Of a stretch of DNA of 64,000 nt, positions 19,571 to 27,727 are shown piece after piece; the first letter of the stretch is position 1; every line of letters starts with the position of its first letter. The DNA comes from Vulgatibacter incomptus. GTDB taxonomy: Bacteria > Myxococcota > Myxococcia > Myxococcales > Vulgatibacteraceae. The notes under the pieces are model-generated. The model made no database searches. It saw only the letters and a list, made by a program, of their open reading frames with translations, and was not told where the DNA came from. The stretch spans positions 428,001 to 492,000 of the forward strand of contig NZ_CP012332.1 in NCBI RefSeq assembly GCF_001263175.1, written 5' to 3'. A program made the translations under genes and the position numbers.

Positions 19571-20746
19571 ATGAAGGCATCCCAGATCGTGTTCCTCCTC
19601 GCCGTGTCGATCATCGTCGCCCTGGGCCACTGGTACCTGTGGATGCGCCTCGTGCGCGACCCGGGCTGGCCGGAGCCCTGGCCCCTCGTCGGCGCGATCG
19701 CGCTCATCGCCCTGGCGATCTACCTCCCGGCGGCCATCATCCTCGCGAGATGGCTCCCGAGGGACATCGCTGGCCCGACCACCGCCATCGCCTTCGTCTG
19801 GATGGGCTTCGGCTTCCTGCTGATCGCCGCCACCGTCGCCGCCGACGTCGCGCGCTGGCTGGGCCTGGGCGCCTTCTCGCTCTGGGCGCTGTTCTCGAAG
19901 GAGCCGGTGGACCCCGTCCGTCGGGAGCTCCTCGGTCGCGGCGTGGCCGCCACGGCCTCGATCCTGGCGGTGGGAAGCGGGGCGCTCGCCCTTCGCGGCG
20001 GCCTCGGCGAGGTCGACGTGGTCGAGGTGCCGGTGAGCCTGGGGCGGCTCCCCCGGCAGCTCTCCGGCTACACCATCGTCCAGCTCTCGGACGTCCACGT
20101 CGGACCGACCATCGGGCGGCGCTTCGTCGAGCAGATCGTCGCGAAGGCCAACGCCGAGCGCCCAGACGCCATCGTGATCACGGGCGATCTCGTGGACGGG
20201 CGCGTCGCGGAGCTCGCACGCCACGTGGAGCCGCTCGCCCGGCTGCAGGCCCGCCATGGGGTCTACTTCATCACCGGCAACCACGAGTACTACTCCGGCG
20301 TCGAGCCGTGGGTGGCCCACCTGAAGAAGCTCGGGATCCGGGTCCTCCGCAACGAGCGGGTCTCCCTCGGCGACGGCGCGGCCTCCTTCGACCTGGCCGG
20401 CATCGACGACCTCTGGGGCGCGCAGTTCGGCGAGGGCCAGGGCGCCGACATGGAGAAGGCGCTCGCGGGCCGGGATCCGGAGCGCGAGCTCGTGCTCCTC
20501 GCCCACCAGCCGAAGGCCATCGACCAGGCGGCGTCGCTCGGCGTGGGTCTCCAGCTCTCGGGCCACACCCACGGCGGCCAGATCTTCCCCTTCAACGCCG
20601 TGGTCCACTTCGCGCAGCCCTACGTGGCGGGCCTGCACCGCCACACCGAGGACACCCAGATCTACGTGAGCCGAGGCACGGGCTGCTGGGGGCCGCCGAT
20701 GCGCCTCGGTGCGCCTGCCGAGGTGACGAAGATCGTGCTGGCATGA
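19571..20746 (+). CDS. Membrane-anchored metallophosphoesterase (YkuE-like)
   Basis: A 391-residue protein. Residues 1-130 hold four transmembrane helices (for example [20 protein letters not shown] and [19 protein letters not shown]). The calcineurin-like domain has all expected metal motifs in order: [26 protein letters not shown] and SGHTHGGQ. Related YkuE-type proteins are twin-arginine or membrane-anchored; the substrate here is unknown, and lipid pyrophosphates or phosphodiesters are possible. The ATG at 19571 precedes the first helix. Its TGA overlaps the ATG of the acyltransferase gene (ATGA), so the two are translationally coupled. Confidence 0.92.
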   Translation: MKASQIVFLLAVSIIVALGHWYLWMRLVRDPGWPEPWPLVGAIALIALAIYLPAAIILARWLPRDIAGPTTAIAFVWMGFGFLLIAATVAADVARWLGLGAFSLWALFSKEPVDPVRRELLGRGVAATASILAVGSGALALRGGLGEVDVVEVPVSLGRLPRQLSGYTIVQLSDVHVGPTIGRRFVEQIVAKANAERPDAIVITGDLVDGRVAELARHVEPLARLQARHGVYFITGNHEYYSGVEPWVAHLKKLGIRVLRNERVSLGDGAASFDLAGIDDLWGAQFGEGQGADMEKALAGRDPERELVLLAHQPKAIDQAASLGVGLQLSGHTHGGQIFPFNAVVHFAQPYVAGLHRHTEDTQIYVSRGTGCWGPPMRLGAPAEVTKIVLA

Positions 20747-21372
20747 CCGAGCTCGAGCTTCGTCGCCGCGAGCAGCACAAGCTCCGGCTCTCGTGGATGC
20801 CCTGGCTCTATTTCTCGCTAAAGCCCCACCAGCGGGCCTGGGCGGAGGAGTGGCAGCGGGAGGTCCAGCAGGCCTTCCGCGAGCTCGAGACGATCACCAT
20901 CGCCGAGGGCTGCTTCGTGGCCCCGGAGGCGCGGCTCTTCGCCGAGCCTGGGCGGACCCTGGAGATCGGCCCCGGCTGCAGCATCGCGGCCGACGTCTTC
21001 GTCCACGGTCCGGCGGTGCTGGGCCCCGGGGTGAGCCTCAACGCCCGGGTGAGCCTGGACGGCGGCTCCGCGGGCATCTTCGTGGGGGAGGGCACCCGGA
21101 TCGCCACGGGCGCCGCGATCTACGCCTTCGATCACGGGATCGCCCCCGACAGGGCCATCCGCTCGCAGCCGGTCCGCTCCAAGGGGATCCGGATCGGCGC
21201 CGACGTGTGGATCGGCGCGAACGCAGGCGTCACGGACGGCGTGACGATCGGCGACCACGCCGTGGTCGCGATGGGCGCGGTGGTAACGAGGGACGTGCCG
21301 CCCTGGGCGATCGTCGCCGGAGTGCCTGCCCGCGTGGTGGGCGACCGCCGCGAGAAGCCGACGATCGGCTAG
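20743..21372 (+). CDS. Hexapeptide-repeat acyltransferase (left-handed beta-helix)
   Basis: A 209-residue O-acyltransferase of the maltose/galactoside acetyltransferase type. The N-terminal 60 residues are charged and helical. From about residue 60 hexapeptide turns build a beta-helix, and the C-terminal signature [20 protein letters not shown] and [20 protein letters not shown] is characteristic. A histidine in AIYAFDHGI is the probable catalytic base. Targets are usually sugars in envelope polysaccharide. Coupled by ATGA overlap to the metallophosphoesterase, which hints at a shared envelope role. Confidence 0.9.
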   Translation: MTELELRRREQHKLRLSWMPWLYFSLKPHQRAWAEEWQREVQQAFRELETITIAEGCFVAPEARLFAEPGRTLEIGPGCSIAADVFVHGPAVLGPGVSLNARVSLDGGSAGIFVGEGTRIATGAAIYAFDHGIAPDRAIRSQPVRSKGIRIGADVWIGANAGVTDGVTIGDHAVVAMGAVVTRDVPPWAIVAGVPARVVGDRREKPTIG

Positions 21373-21538
21373 CCCGCGGCGACTCTTCGGCGTCGATGCG
21401 CCAGCGCCGGGGCCGGGCGCTGCCGGAAAGGGACGGGCGGGCGAGCCTCCGGAATACTTCCGCCTCCTGCCTCGTCTGGGCGTTGTACCGTATTCGATTC
21501 GCGCCCCGGATCCGCTCGAGGGGGCAGACGGAGTCGAC

Positions 21539-23353
21539 GTGAGCGTTCGCAGCTTTTCGATCGCGTGGGTGATCCTGGCCCTCGCCACCGCCGGTTGCGG
21601 CGGCTGCAGGAGCAAGGAAGCGGCCCAGGAGGCGACGGCCGCGGCCTTCCTCCCCGCGCGCCCGTCATCGGCGATCCTCGTCCCCGACCCGGCGAAGCTG
21701 GGCGAGACGGTGAAGGCGCTGGAGCAGACCCGCCTCGCCGGCCTCGCGGCGACGACGGTCCTGGGCGCCCGAGACGCGGGGGATCTCCTCCGCCCGATCA
21801 CCCGCCAGCTCGGCTTCGATCCGCGGGAGCCGGGCGGCTTCGAGAAGACGGGGATCGACGGGCGCAAGGGCATCGCCTTCGGCGATGACGTCCTCGTGAT
21901 CGGCGTCACGGATCGGGATCGCTTCGATCCCTACGTCGCTGCGCTCGCGAAGCGCCTCGGCGGCGAGACCCGGGGCAAGGAAACCTGGACCGGGACCCAG
22001 GAGGCGCCCGCCAACGTGGAGGTGACCACCTTCACCGACGCCTCCGGCAAGGTGCAGGTCGCGCTCGGCGTGAAGGACGGCTTCGCCGTGATCGGCAGCG
22101 GCGGGAGCGCGGTGGAGAAGGTGGGCGCCTCGCTCTCGCGGCCCAGGTCCCTCTCCCTCGACGCGAACCCCGCGTTCCGGAAGCTGCTCGGCCGCCTCGG
22201 CGAGCGCGACGTCTACGGCTGGCTCCCCGAGGGAATGGGCGCGGGACGGAACCGCCGCCTCGAGAAGGGCGCCGCCTTCGGCCTCCGCGCCGGGACCGGC
22301 GGCCTGAACGCGAGGGTGATCGCGTCGCAGGGAGCGCTGCAGCTCGCGATGATCCTGCCGATCGGCAAGCAGGCGGGGGCCGGGCTCGTTCCGCTCCTCC
22401 CGCCCGACGATCTGCTGGTGGTGCGGCTCGGCGGGGATCCCGTCGCCCTCTCGCCGGTGCTCGACTCGCTGCTGCCGCGCGGCCTCTCGAGGGCGCTGGT
22501 CGCGGCGGGGATCGATCCGACCACGGAGATCCTGAGCCAGCTCCAGCCGGGGATCGCGCTTGGCCTGGAGCTGAACCCCGCGATCGACCTCTCCGGCGGG
22601 ATCCCCACCGATCCCTCGATCTCCTCCACCAACCCCTTCCGCTTCGTGAGGGCGATGATGGTCGCCCGCGTGAAGGATCCGGCGAAGGCGGCGGAGGTCC
22701 TCGGGAAGCTCGCGACGGGCGCCGAGCGCTTCCGCATGCAGATCGCCTCGGAGGAGAAGGACGGCGTGAAGATCTACCGCGCCACCTACGCCGCCGGCGA
22801 AGGCATGACGTGGGGGCTCGTGGGCGACACGCTCCTCGCGACGGGAGGCGGCGAGGAGATGTTCCAGAAGGGACTCGCGCGGGTGAGAGCTCGTGATGAA
22901 ATCACGGGCTCTCGCGGAGCCGACGGCGGAGCAGACAAAAAGAAGAGCGGTTCCGCGCGGCGCGCGGCTGAAGAAGTCGGGCCCGCTTCTGCGGGGCCGA
23001 TTTCTTCAAACGCTCTGCGGGCTTCTTCGTCCGGCGCAGAGAAGGCGGCGGGAGCGGCGAAGGCCGAGAACGTGGCGGCTCGGGCGGACGGAAAGGCCGA
23101 CGGCTTCGCGATCGCCGAGCCCGGCGCCCGGCAGCTCTTCGACTCCGCGGGCTCGGCGGCCCACCTCGACGTAGCACGCCTCGCGGCCTCGCTCCGGGCC
23201 ATCCCGCAGTCGGCCTTCGGCGTCGGCGGCTTCCGGATGAAGGAGCTCTTCCAGACCTGGGTCGATCTGCTCGACGAGGTGAAGGGCGTGACCGCGGCGC
23301 TGTCCATCGACGAGGACGGCGTGATCGTCGACATGGACGTGGGCCTCAAGTGA
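21539..23353 (+). CDS. Lipoprotein carrying an in-frame dispersed repeat
   Basis: A 604-residue exported protein, possibly of the DUF3352 type, with no firm family assignment. Signal peptide MSVRSFSIAWVILALATAGC ends in a lipobox. The body is an alternation of beta and alpha elements with repeated SSAILVPDPAKL- and DPAKAAEVLGKL-like segments. At about residues 450-495 the reading frame passes through a copy of the dispersed hairpin repeat and encodes SGSARRAAEEVGPASAGPIS, a low-complexity insert followed by an Ala/Lys linker. It starts at GTG with GGAG 5 nt upstream. It is followed after 7 bp by an ABC ATPase and permease, so it may serve that transporter. Confidence 0.85.
   Translation: MSVRSFSIAWVILALATAGCGGCRSKEAAQEATAAAFLPARPSSAILVPDPAKLGETVKALEQTRLAGLAATTVLGARDAGDLLRPITRQLGFDPREPGGFEKTGIDGRKGIAFGDDVLVIGVTDRDRFDPYVAALAKRLGGETRGKETWTGTQEAPANVEVTTFTDASGKVQVALGVKDGFAVIGSGGSAVEKVGASLSRPRSLSLDANPAFRKLLGRLGERDVYGWLPEGMGAGRNRRLEKGAAFGLRAGTGGLNARVIASQGALQLAMILPIGKQAGAGLVPLLPPDDLLVVRLGGDPVALSPVLDSLLPRGLSRALVAAGIDPTTEILSQLQPGIALGLELNPAIDLSGGIPTDPSISSTNPFRFVRAMMVARVKDPAKAAEVLGKLATGAERFRMQIASEEKDGVKIYRATYAAGEGMTWGLVGDTLLATGGGEEMFQKGLARVRARDEITGSRGADGGADKKKSGSARRAAEEVGPASAGPISSNALRASSSGAEKAAGAAKAENVAARADGKADGFAIAEPGARQLFDSAGSAAHLDVARLAASLRAIPQSAFGVGGFRMKELFQTWVDLLDEVKGVTAALSIDEDGVIVDMDVGLK
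22884..23018 (+). repeat. Dispersed hairpin repeat, copy 2 (inside a coding sequence)
   Basis: Complete copy in the plus orientation. Hairpin 1 is GAGAGCTCGTGAT/ATCACGGGCTCTC (22885-22913), hairpin 2 CCGCGC/GCGCGG (22953-22967), and hairpin 3 22969-22986 with 22991-23008 (loop TTCT). The TGA that forms a stop codon in intergenic copies is out of frame here, so the host lipoprotein frame reads through. Confidence 0.92.
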
Positions 23354-23360
23354 GCTTCCC

Positions 23361-24053
23361 GTGATTCGCCTCGAGAGCCTGACCAAGAGCTACCGCGACG
23401 GCGGGAACCGCTTCGACGTGTTGCGAGGCGTCTCACTCGGTGTGGAGGAGGGCGAGCTCGTGGCGGTGATGGGCGCCTCCGGCTCGGGGAAGTCGACGCT
23501 GCTCAACGTGATCGGCGGCCTCGACCGGGACTACGGCGGCAGCGCCGAGGTCCTGGGCCGCGACCTCTCGAAGCTCGGCGATCGCGAGCTCTCCCGCTAC
23601 CGTAACGAGAGCGTCGGCTTCGTCTTCCAGTCGTTCAACCTCGTGCCCCCGCTGACGGTGCTGCAGAACGTGCTCCTGCCGGGCTACTTCGAGGGCGGAG
23701 GCGGGCAGCCTGCCGCCGCGGCGCGATCGTCGGCGCGAGACGCCCTCGCGCGCGTGGGCCTCGCCGGCAAGGAGGGGCGGCTGCCCGCCCGGCTCTCCGG
23801 CGGCGAGCGGCAGCGGGTGGCCCTGGCGCGGGCGCTCTTTCGCCGACCGCGCCTCGTGCTCGCGGACGAGCCGACGGGCTCCCTCGACGCGCAGACCGCC
23901 CGGGACGTGATCGACCTGCTGGTCGAGCTGAACGTGAAGGAGCGTCTCACCGTCGTGGTGGTGACCCACGACGAGCAGGTCGCGTCGAGGGCCCGCCGGA
24001 TCCTGCGGCTGAAGGACGGCCTCCTAGTGGACGATCGGGAGCACGCGCGATGA
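23361..24053 (+). CDS. ABC transporter ATP-binding protein (LolD/MacB type)
   Basis: A 230-residue ATPase. Walker A is GASGSGKST, the signature motif is LSGGERQRVALARAL, and Walker B is RLVLADEPTGSLDAQTA, followed by the switch histidine in VVVTHDEQ. The FVFQSFNLVPPLTVLQNV segment is typical of the LolD/MacB/FtsE subgroup. It starts at GTG 7 bp after the upstream lipoprotein gene and overlaps the permease by ATGA. It probably drives extraction or export of a lipoprotein or small molecule rather than import. Confidence 0.95.
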   Translation: MIRLESLTKSYRDGGNRFDVLRGVSLGVEEGELVAVMGASGSGKSTLLNVIGGLDRDYGGSAEVLGRDLSKLGDRELSRYRNESVGFVFQSFNLVPPLTVLQNVLLPGYFEGGGGQPAAAARSSARDALARVGLAGKEGRLPARLSGGERQRVALARALFRRPRLVLADEPTGSLDAQTARDVIDLLVELNVKERLTVVVVTHDEQVASRARRILRLKDGLLVDDREHAR

Positions 24054-25333
24054 GCGCTGGACGCTGGCTGCAGCTCGTCCTGGTGAACCTGGGCCGGGAG
24101 CTCCGCAGCAACCTGCTCTCCGTCTTCGGCGTCGCCGCGGGCATCGGCTCCCTGGTCTTCTTCGTGGCGCTCGGCCTGGGCGTCGGCGAGGTGGTGAAGA
24201 CCCGGCTCTTCCCCGCGGACGCGCGCTTCGTGGAGGTGATCCCGCCGCGGGTCTCCGTGGGGATCTTTGGCGGCGCCAAGCTGGACGACGCGGCGGTGGA
24301 GAGGCTGCGGGCGCTCCCCGACGTCGAGGCGGGCTACCGGAAGATGACGCTCCGGATCCCGGCGATCAGCCGCTACGACGGGAGCTTCTTCGGCCAGCGC
24401 CTGCGGATGGGGCTGGAGATCCTGGCGGAAGGGGTCGATGGCGGCCTGATCGAGGCCGATCTTACACCGGGTGTCCGATTCGATGACCCGGAGGGAGACG
24501 AGCCGATCCCGGCGCTGGTCTCCACCCGGCTGCTCGAGATCTACAACAAGAGCTTCGCGCGGATGCGCGGCCTCCCATCGCTCTCGCCGCCGATGCTGCG
24601 GGGCTTCGAGTTCCCGGTGGAGCTCGGCCGATCCTACGTGACGGCCCAGGCGGCAGCCGGAACGCCGCTGCGCGCCCAGGCGCGGCTCGCCGGGATCTCG
24701 GAGCGCGCGATGCTCCAGGGGATCACCATCCCCCTCGAGACCGCCAGGCGGCTGAACGCCCGCTACGGCGAGGACGCCCGCGGCTACTCGGCGCTGGTGC
24801 TGGTCGCGCGCACGCCCGATCGAGTGCCCGCGGTCGCACAGGCGGTGCGGGATCTGGGCTTCGAGATCGACGACTCCGAGCGCGTCCTCGCCGAGAGGGT
24901 CGGCGCCGCGGTGGCGATCACCACCGCCGCCCTCGCGCTGCTCTCGCTGCTCATCTGCGGCCTGTCGGCGGTGAACATCTCCCTCTCGGCAGGGGCGGCC
25001 GTCCGCACCCGCACGCGGGAGATCGGCGTCCTGCGGGCGGTCGGCGCCACGGCCGGCGACGTCCGCCGCCTCTTCCTCGGCGAGGCGGCGTTCATCGGTC
25101 TCGCGGGAGGCGTGGCGGGCGGCGGGCTCGCGTGGGCCGTCGCCATCGGCGTCGACCGGGCCGCCCGCTCGTGGCTGCCGGACTTCCCGTTCAAGCCCGA
25201 TTCGTTCTTCGCGTTCCCCGGCTGGCTCCTCGCCGGCGCAGTCGCCGCCGGCGTGGCCGCGGCCCTACTCGGGGCGTTCGTCCCGGCCCACCGGGCGTCG
25301 AAGCTCGATCCCGCCCGGGCCATCGGAGGCTGA
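24050..25333 (+). CDS. ABC transporter permease (MacB/FtsX/LolC type)
   Basis: A 427-residue permease. One transmembrane helix lies near the N-terminus (SNLLSVFGVAAGIGSLVFFV), followed by a periplasmic domain of about 240 residues. Three C-terminal helices begin at about residue 290, including VAITTAALALLSLLICGLSA. The FtsX-domain signature TREIGVLRAVGATAGDVRRL is present. It pairs with the ATPase just upstream (ATGA overlap). Its TGA stop is the first codon of dispersed repeat copy 3, so the 3' UTR is that element. Confidence 0.94.
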   Translation: MSAGRWLQLVLVNLGRELRSNLLSVFGVAAGIGSLVFFVALGLGVGEVVKTRLFPADARFVEVIPPRVSVGIFGGAKLDDAAVERLRALPDVEAGYRKMTLRIPAISRYDGSFFGQRLRMGLEILAEGVDGGLIEADLTPGVRFDDPEGDEPIPALVSTRLLEIYNKSFARMRGLPSLSPPMLRGFEFPVELGRSYVTAQAAAGTPLRAQARLAGISERAMLQGITIPLETARRLNARYGEDARGYSALVLVARTPDRVPAVAQAVRDLGFEIDDSERVLAERVGAAVAITTAALALLSLLICGLSAVNISLSAGAAVRTRTREIGVLRAVGATAGDVRRLFLGEAAFIGLAGGVAGGGLAWAVAIGVDRAARSWLPDFPFKPDSFFAFPGWLLAGAVAAGVAAALLGAFVPAHRASKLDPARAIGG

Positions 25334-25463
25334 GAGCTTGTGAAGAATTCACAAGCTCTCTCGAAGCCGGAGGCGAAGCAGACGAAAAGAAGAGCGTTTC
25401 CGCGCGGAGCGCGGCTGAAGAAGTCGGGCCCGCTTCTGCGGGGCCGACTTCTTCACACGCTCC
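25332..25463 (+). repeat. Dispersed hairpin repeat, copy 3 (abuts permease stop)
   Basis: Full copy. Hairpin 1 GAGAGCTTGTGAA/TTCACAAGCTCTC (25332-25360) is a perfect 13-bp stem beginning inside the permease TGA. The linker GCAGACGAAAAGAAGAGCG follows, then hairpin 2 (CCGCGC/GCGCGG) and hairpin 3 (25416-25455, 18-bp arms with one mismatch, loop TTCT). Confidence 0.93.
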
Positions 25464-25574
25464 GGACGATTCCCATGTTCATGGGCGCGACCTCGGAGTT
25501 TTGCCCAGGGCCATCGGGGTCCTGCCCAAGTTCTTCGGAGCAGATGCCGGAGAAGCGGGTTAGCATGGAGGCAA

Positions 25575-26285
25575 GTGGACCGCCTGCCGCCCCCAGGGGC
25601 GATGCCTCTTCCGGTCCCCCGATTGGCGGACGTCGTGTTGCGTGAGAAATCCTGCGGAGTGGTGCCGTTTCGCGAGGTGGACGGGAAGATCGTCTACCTC
25701 GTGATCTCATCCGCGGTGACCAAGCGCGAGCACTGGGAGTTTCCGAAGGGCGGCGTCGAGGAGGGGGAGCGGGAGGTCCAGACGGCGCTACGAGAGCTGC
25801 TGGAGGAGACCGGCGTCTCGGACGTGCGGCTGCTTCCCGGCTTCCGCGAGCCGATCCGCTACATCTATCGGCGCCCGGAAGGCCTGGTCTCCAAGCAGGT
25901 CGTGTACTTCATCGGCAAGGTCGGCAATCCGGCCGTGGTCCTGCGCGAGGTCGAGGCCAAGGACTACCGCTGGGCGGACTACGACGAGGCCTTCAAGCTG
26001 CTCCGGCACGCGAACGCTCGCATCCTGCTGGAGCGCTGCCACGCGTTCATCCGGGGCAGGCCGCTCCCGGCGAGGCCCCAGCGGCCCCGCCCGCCGGCCG
26101 CGGCCCAGCGGGTGTCGCCTCCTCCCGAGGCCCCGCCGAAGCCCTCCGCCCCCGAGGCGAAGGGTAGGCGCAGGCGCAGGCGTCGGCGCGGCTCGCAGCA
26201 GCCGGCTGCCCAGGGGGCGAAGTCGGGCGGGCAGGGCGCGGAGGCCAAGGGCGCCGCCGGGCGGAATCCCGCCTCGAAGCCGTAG
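25575..26285 (+). CDS. Nudix hydrolase with Arg-rich C-terminal tail
   Basis: A 236-residue protein. The Nudix box reads GGVEEGEREVQTALRELLEE followed by TGV, with all catalytic glutamates. The preceding EKSCGVVPFREVDGKIVYLV and HWEFPKGG are typical of bis(5'-nucleosyl)-tetraphosphatase-like (Ap4A) Nudix enzymes. After residue about 160 a Pro/Ala/Arg-rich tail contains eight consecutive arginines, which is unusual and may bind nucleic acid. The start is uncertain: GTG 25575 has GGAGG only 3 nt upstream, while ATG 25602 and GTG 25635 would give shorter proteins closer to the family length. It converges with mltD, 5 bp apart. Confidence 0.88.
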   Translation: MDRLPPPGAMPLPVPRLADVVLREKSCGVVPFREVDGKIVYLVISSAVTKREHWEFPKGGVEEGEREVQTALRELLEETGVSDVRLLPGFREPIRYIYRRPEGLVSKQVVYFIGKVGNPAVVLREVEAKDYRWADYDEAFKLLRHANARILLERCHAFIRGRPLPARPQRPRPPAAAQRVSPPPEAPPKPSAPEAKGRRRRRRRRGSQQPAAQGAKSGGQGAEAKGAAGRNPASKP

Positions 26286-26290
26286 GGCCG

Positions 26291-27682
26291 CTATCGCCGG
26301 CTGGAGCGCGGGTCGGTCGAAGCGGTCTGCACCCGGGCCCCGGGGGGAACGGGGATCATGAGCTCCTGCCCGATGCGGAGCCGCTTGGCGTCCAGGTGAC
26401 GGTTGGCCTTCAGCATCGCGTCGACCGAGGTGGAGAACATCCGCGCGATGTGACCGAGCGTGTCGCCCTTCTGCACCTTGTAGCTGCGGAAGGTGAAGCG
26501 CTCGGAGGGCTTCACCTTGGCGAAGGCCTCTGCGAAGACCTCGCTCCGCCCCTTCGGGATCCGCAGGACGTACGGGCTCTCTCCCTTGAAGACGGGCGGG
26601 GTGGCCCACTGGCGCAGCTCGGGGTTGAGCAGGAGGATCTCGTCCACCGGCGTCCCGGCGCAGCGGGCGATCACGTCCAGGTCCGTGGCCGCCGGGATCT
26701 CCACCGTCTCCCATTCGAGGGGCGCCTCGGGCTGGATCCCGGTGAAGCCGAAGGACGCCGGGTGCTTGGCGATCAGCGCGGCGGCGAGGAGCTTGGGCAC
26801 GTAGTGCCGCGTCTCCTTGCGGAAGGCGTCGTCGGTCTCGGCGAGGGACCAGAAGTCGGAGGTCCCGTACTTCTCGATGGCCCTGGAGACCTTGCCGGGC
26901 CCGGCGTTGTAGCCCGCCCACGCGAGGTACCAGTCGTCCCAGGCCGCGTAGAGGCGCTTTAGGAACTGGGCCGCCGCGTGGGTGGATTTGATGGGATCGC
27001 GGCGCTCGTCCACCCAGAAGTCGGTGCGGAGCCCGAAGCGCTTCCCCGTGGGCTCGATGAACTGCCAGGGTCCGACCGCCGACGCCCAGGACTTCGCGTG
27101 CATCGAGAAGCCGCTCTCGATCATCGAGAGGTAGACGAGATCCTCGGGCACCTGGTGGGAGCGGAGGATCGAGCGGAAGAGCGGGACCCAGCGGTTGGAG
27201 CGCTCCAGCCACTTGGCGAACCACTTTCGCCCGGGGCCCTGGAAGAAGGCGATGTAGTCGGCGACGGCGGCGTTGAACGACATGGGGATGTCGTAGCGGC
27301 CCGCCACCGACGCGAGGGGGAAGGGGAGCTCGCCGAGGCCAGCCTCGTCGAATCCCTCCACCTCCACGATGTCGGGGAAGCCCTGCAGGGTCGAACCGAG
27401 GGGACCGCGGAGCCGGCTGCGCCACGGGTTTCCGGCGCCGAGCTGCCGCACCAGCCTCGCGAGGTCGGCGGCGCCGTGGTTCAGCGCGTGGCCCTCCGCC
27501 GCCTCCATCTGCGCGAGCTCGTCGGCCGGGTCCTCCGCCGGCGCTGCCGCCAGCGCGGGCGCGGCGAGGGTCGTAGCGAGGACCGTGGCGAGGGCGCGCA
27601 GCGTGCGGTCTCGCGGAGTCCGGGCGAAGGGAGAGGGCTCGGCTGCTCGGCGGGCGATACGGAGGCGGACTCGTCGGAGCAT
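26291..27682 (-). CDS. mltD: Membrane-bound lytic murein transglycosylase D-like, with LysM
   Basis: A 463-residue peptidoglycan-cleaving enzyme. The signal segment covers about residues 25-45. The SLT domain has the catalytic glutamate in PEDLVYLSMIESGFSMHA, then AVGPWQFIEPTGKRFGL and WAGYNAGPGKVSRAI. Two LysM-type glycan-binding regions follow: a divergent one near residue 310 (IPAATDLDVIARCAGTPVDE) and a clear C-terminal one (YKVQKGDTLGHIARMFSTSV). This SLT-LysM order matches MltD. It acts in the periplasm on glycan strands during wall turnover. The ATG at 27680-27682 precedes a rather long Arg-rich n-region, so a later start is possible. Confidence 0.92.
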   Translation of the reverse strand: MLRRVRLRIARRAAEPSPFARTPRDRTLRALATVLATTLAAPALAAAPAEDPADELAQMEAAEGHALNHGAADLARLVRQLGAGNPWRSRLRGPLGSTLQGFPDIVEVEGFDEAGLGELPFPLASVAGRYDIPMSFNAAVADYIAFFQGPGRKWFAKWLERSNRWVPLFRSILRSHQVPEDLVYLSMIESGFSMHAKSWASAVGPWQFIEPTGKRFGLRTDFWVDERRDPIKSTHAAAQFLKRLYAAWDDWYLAWAGYNAGPGKVSRAIEKYGTSDFWSLAETDDAFRKETRHYVPKLLAAALIAKHPASFGFTGIQPEAPLEWETVEIPAATDLDVIARCAGTPVDEILLLNPELRQWATPPVFKGESPYVLRIPKGRSEVFAEAFAKVKPSERFTFRSYKVQKGDTLGHIARMFSTSVDAMLKANRHLDAKRLRIGQELMIPVPPGARVQTASTDPRSSRR

Positions 27683-27727
27683 CGGGTCAATCTCGCCCGG
27701 GGAGGGCGCGCAGGGGAATGGGGCCGG

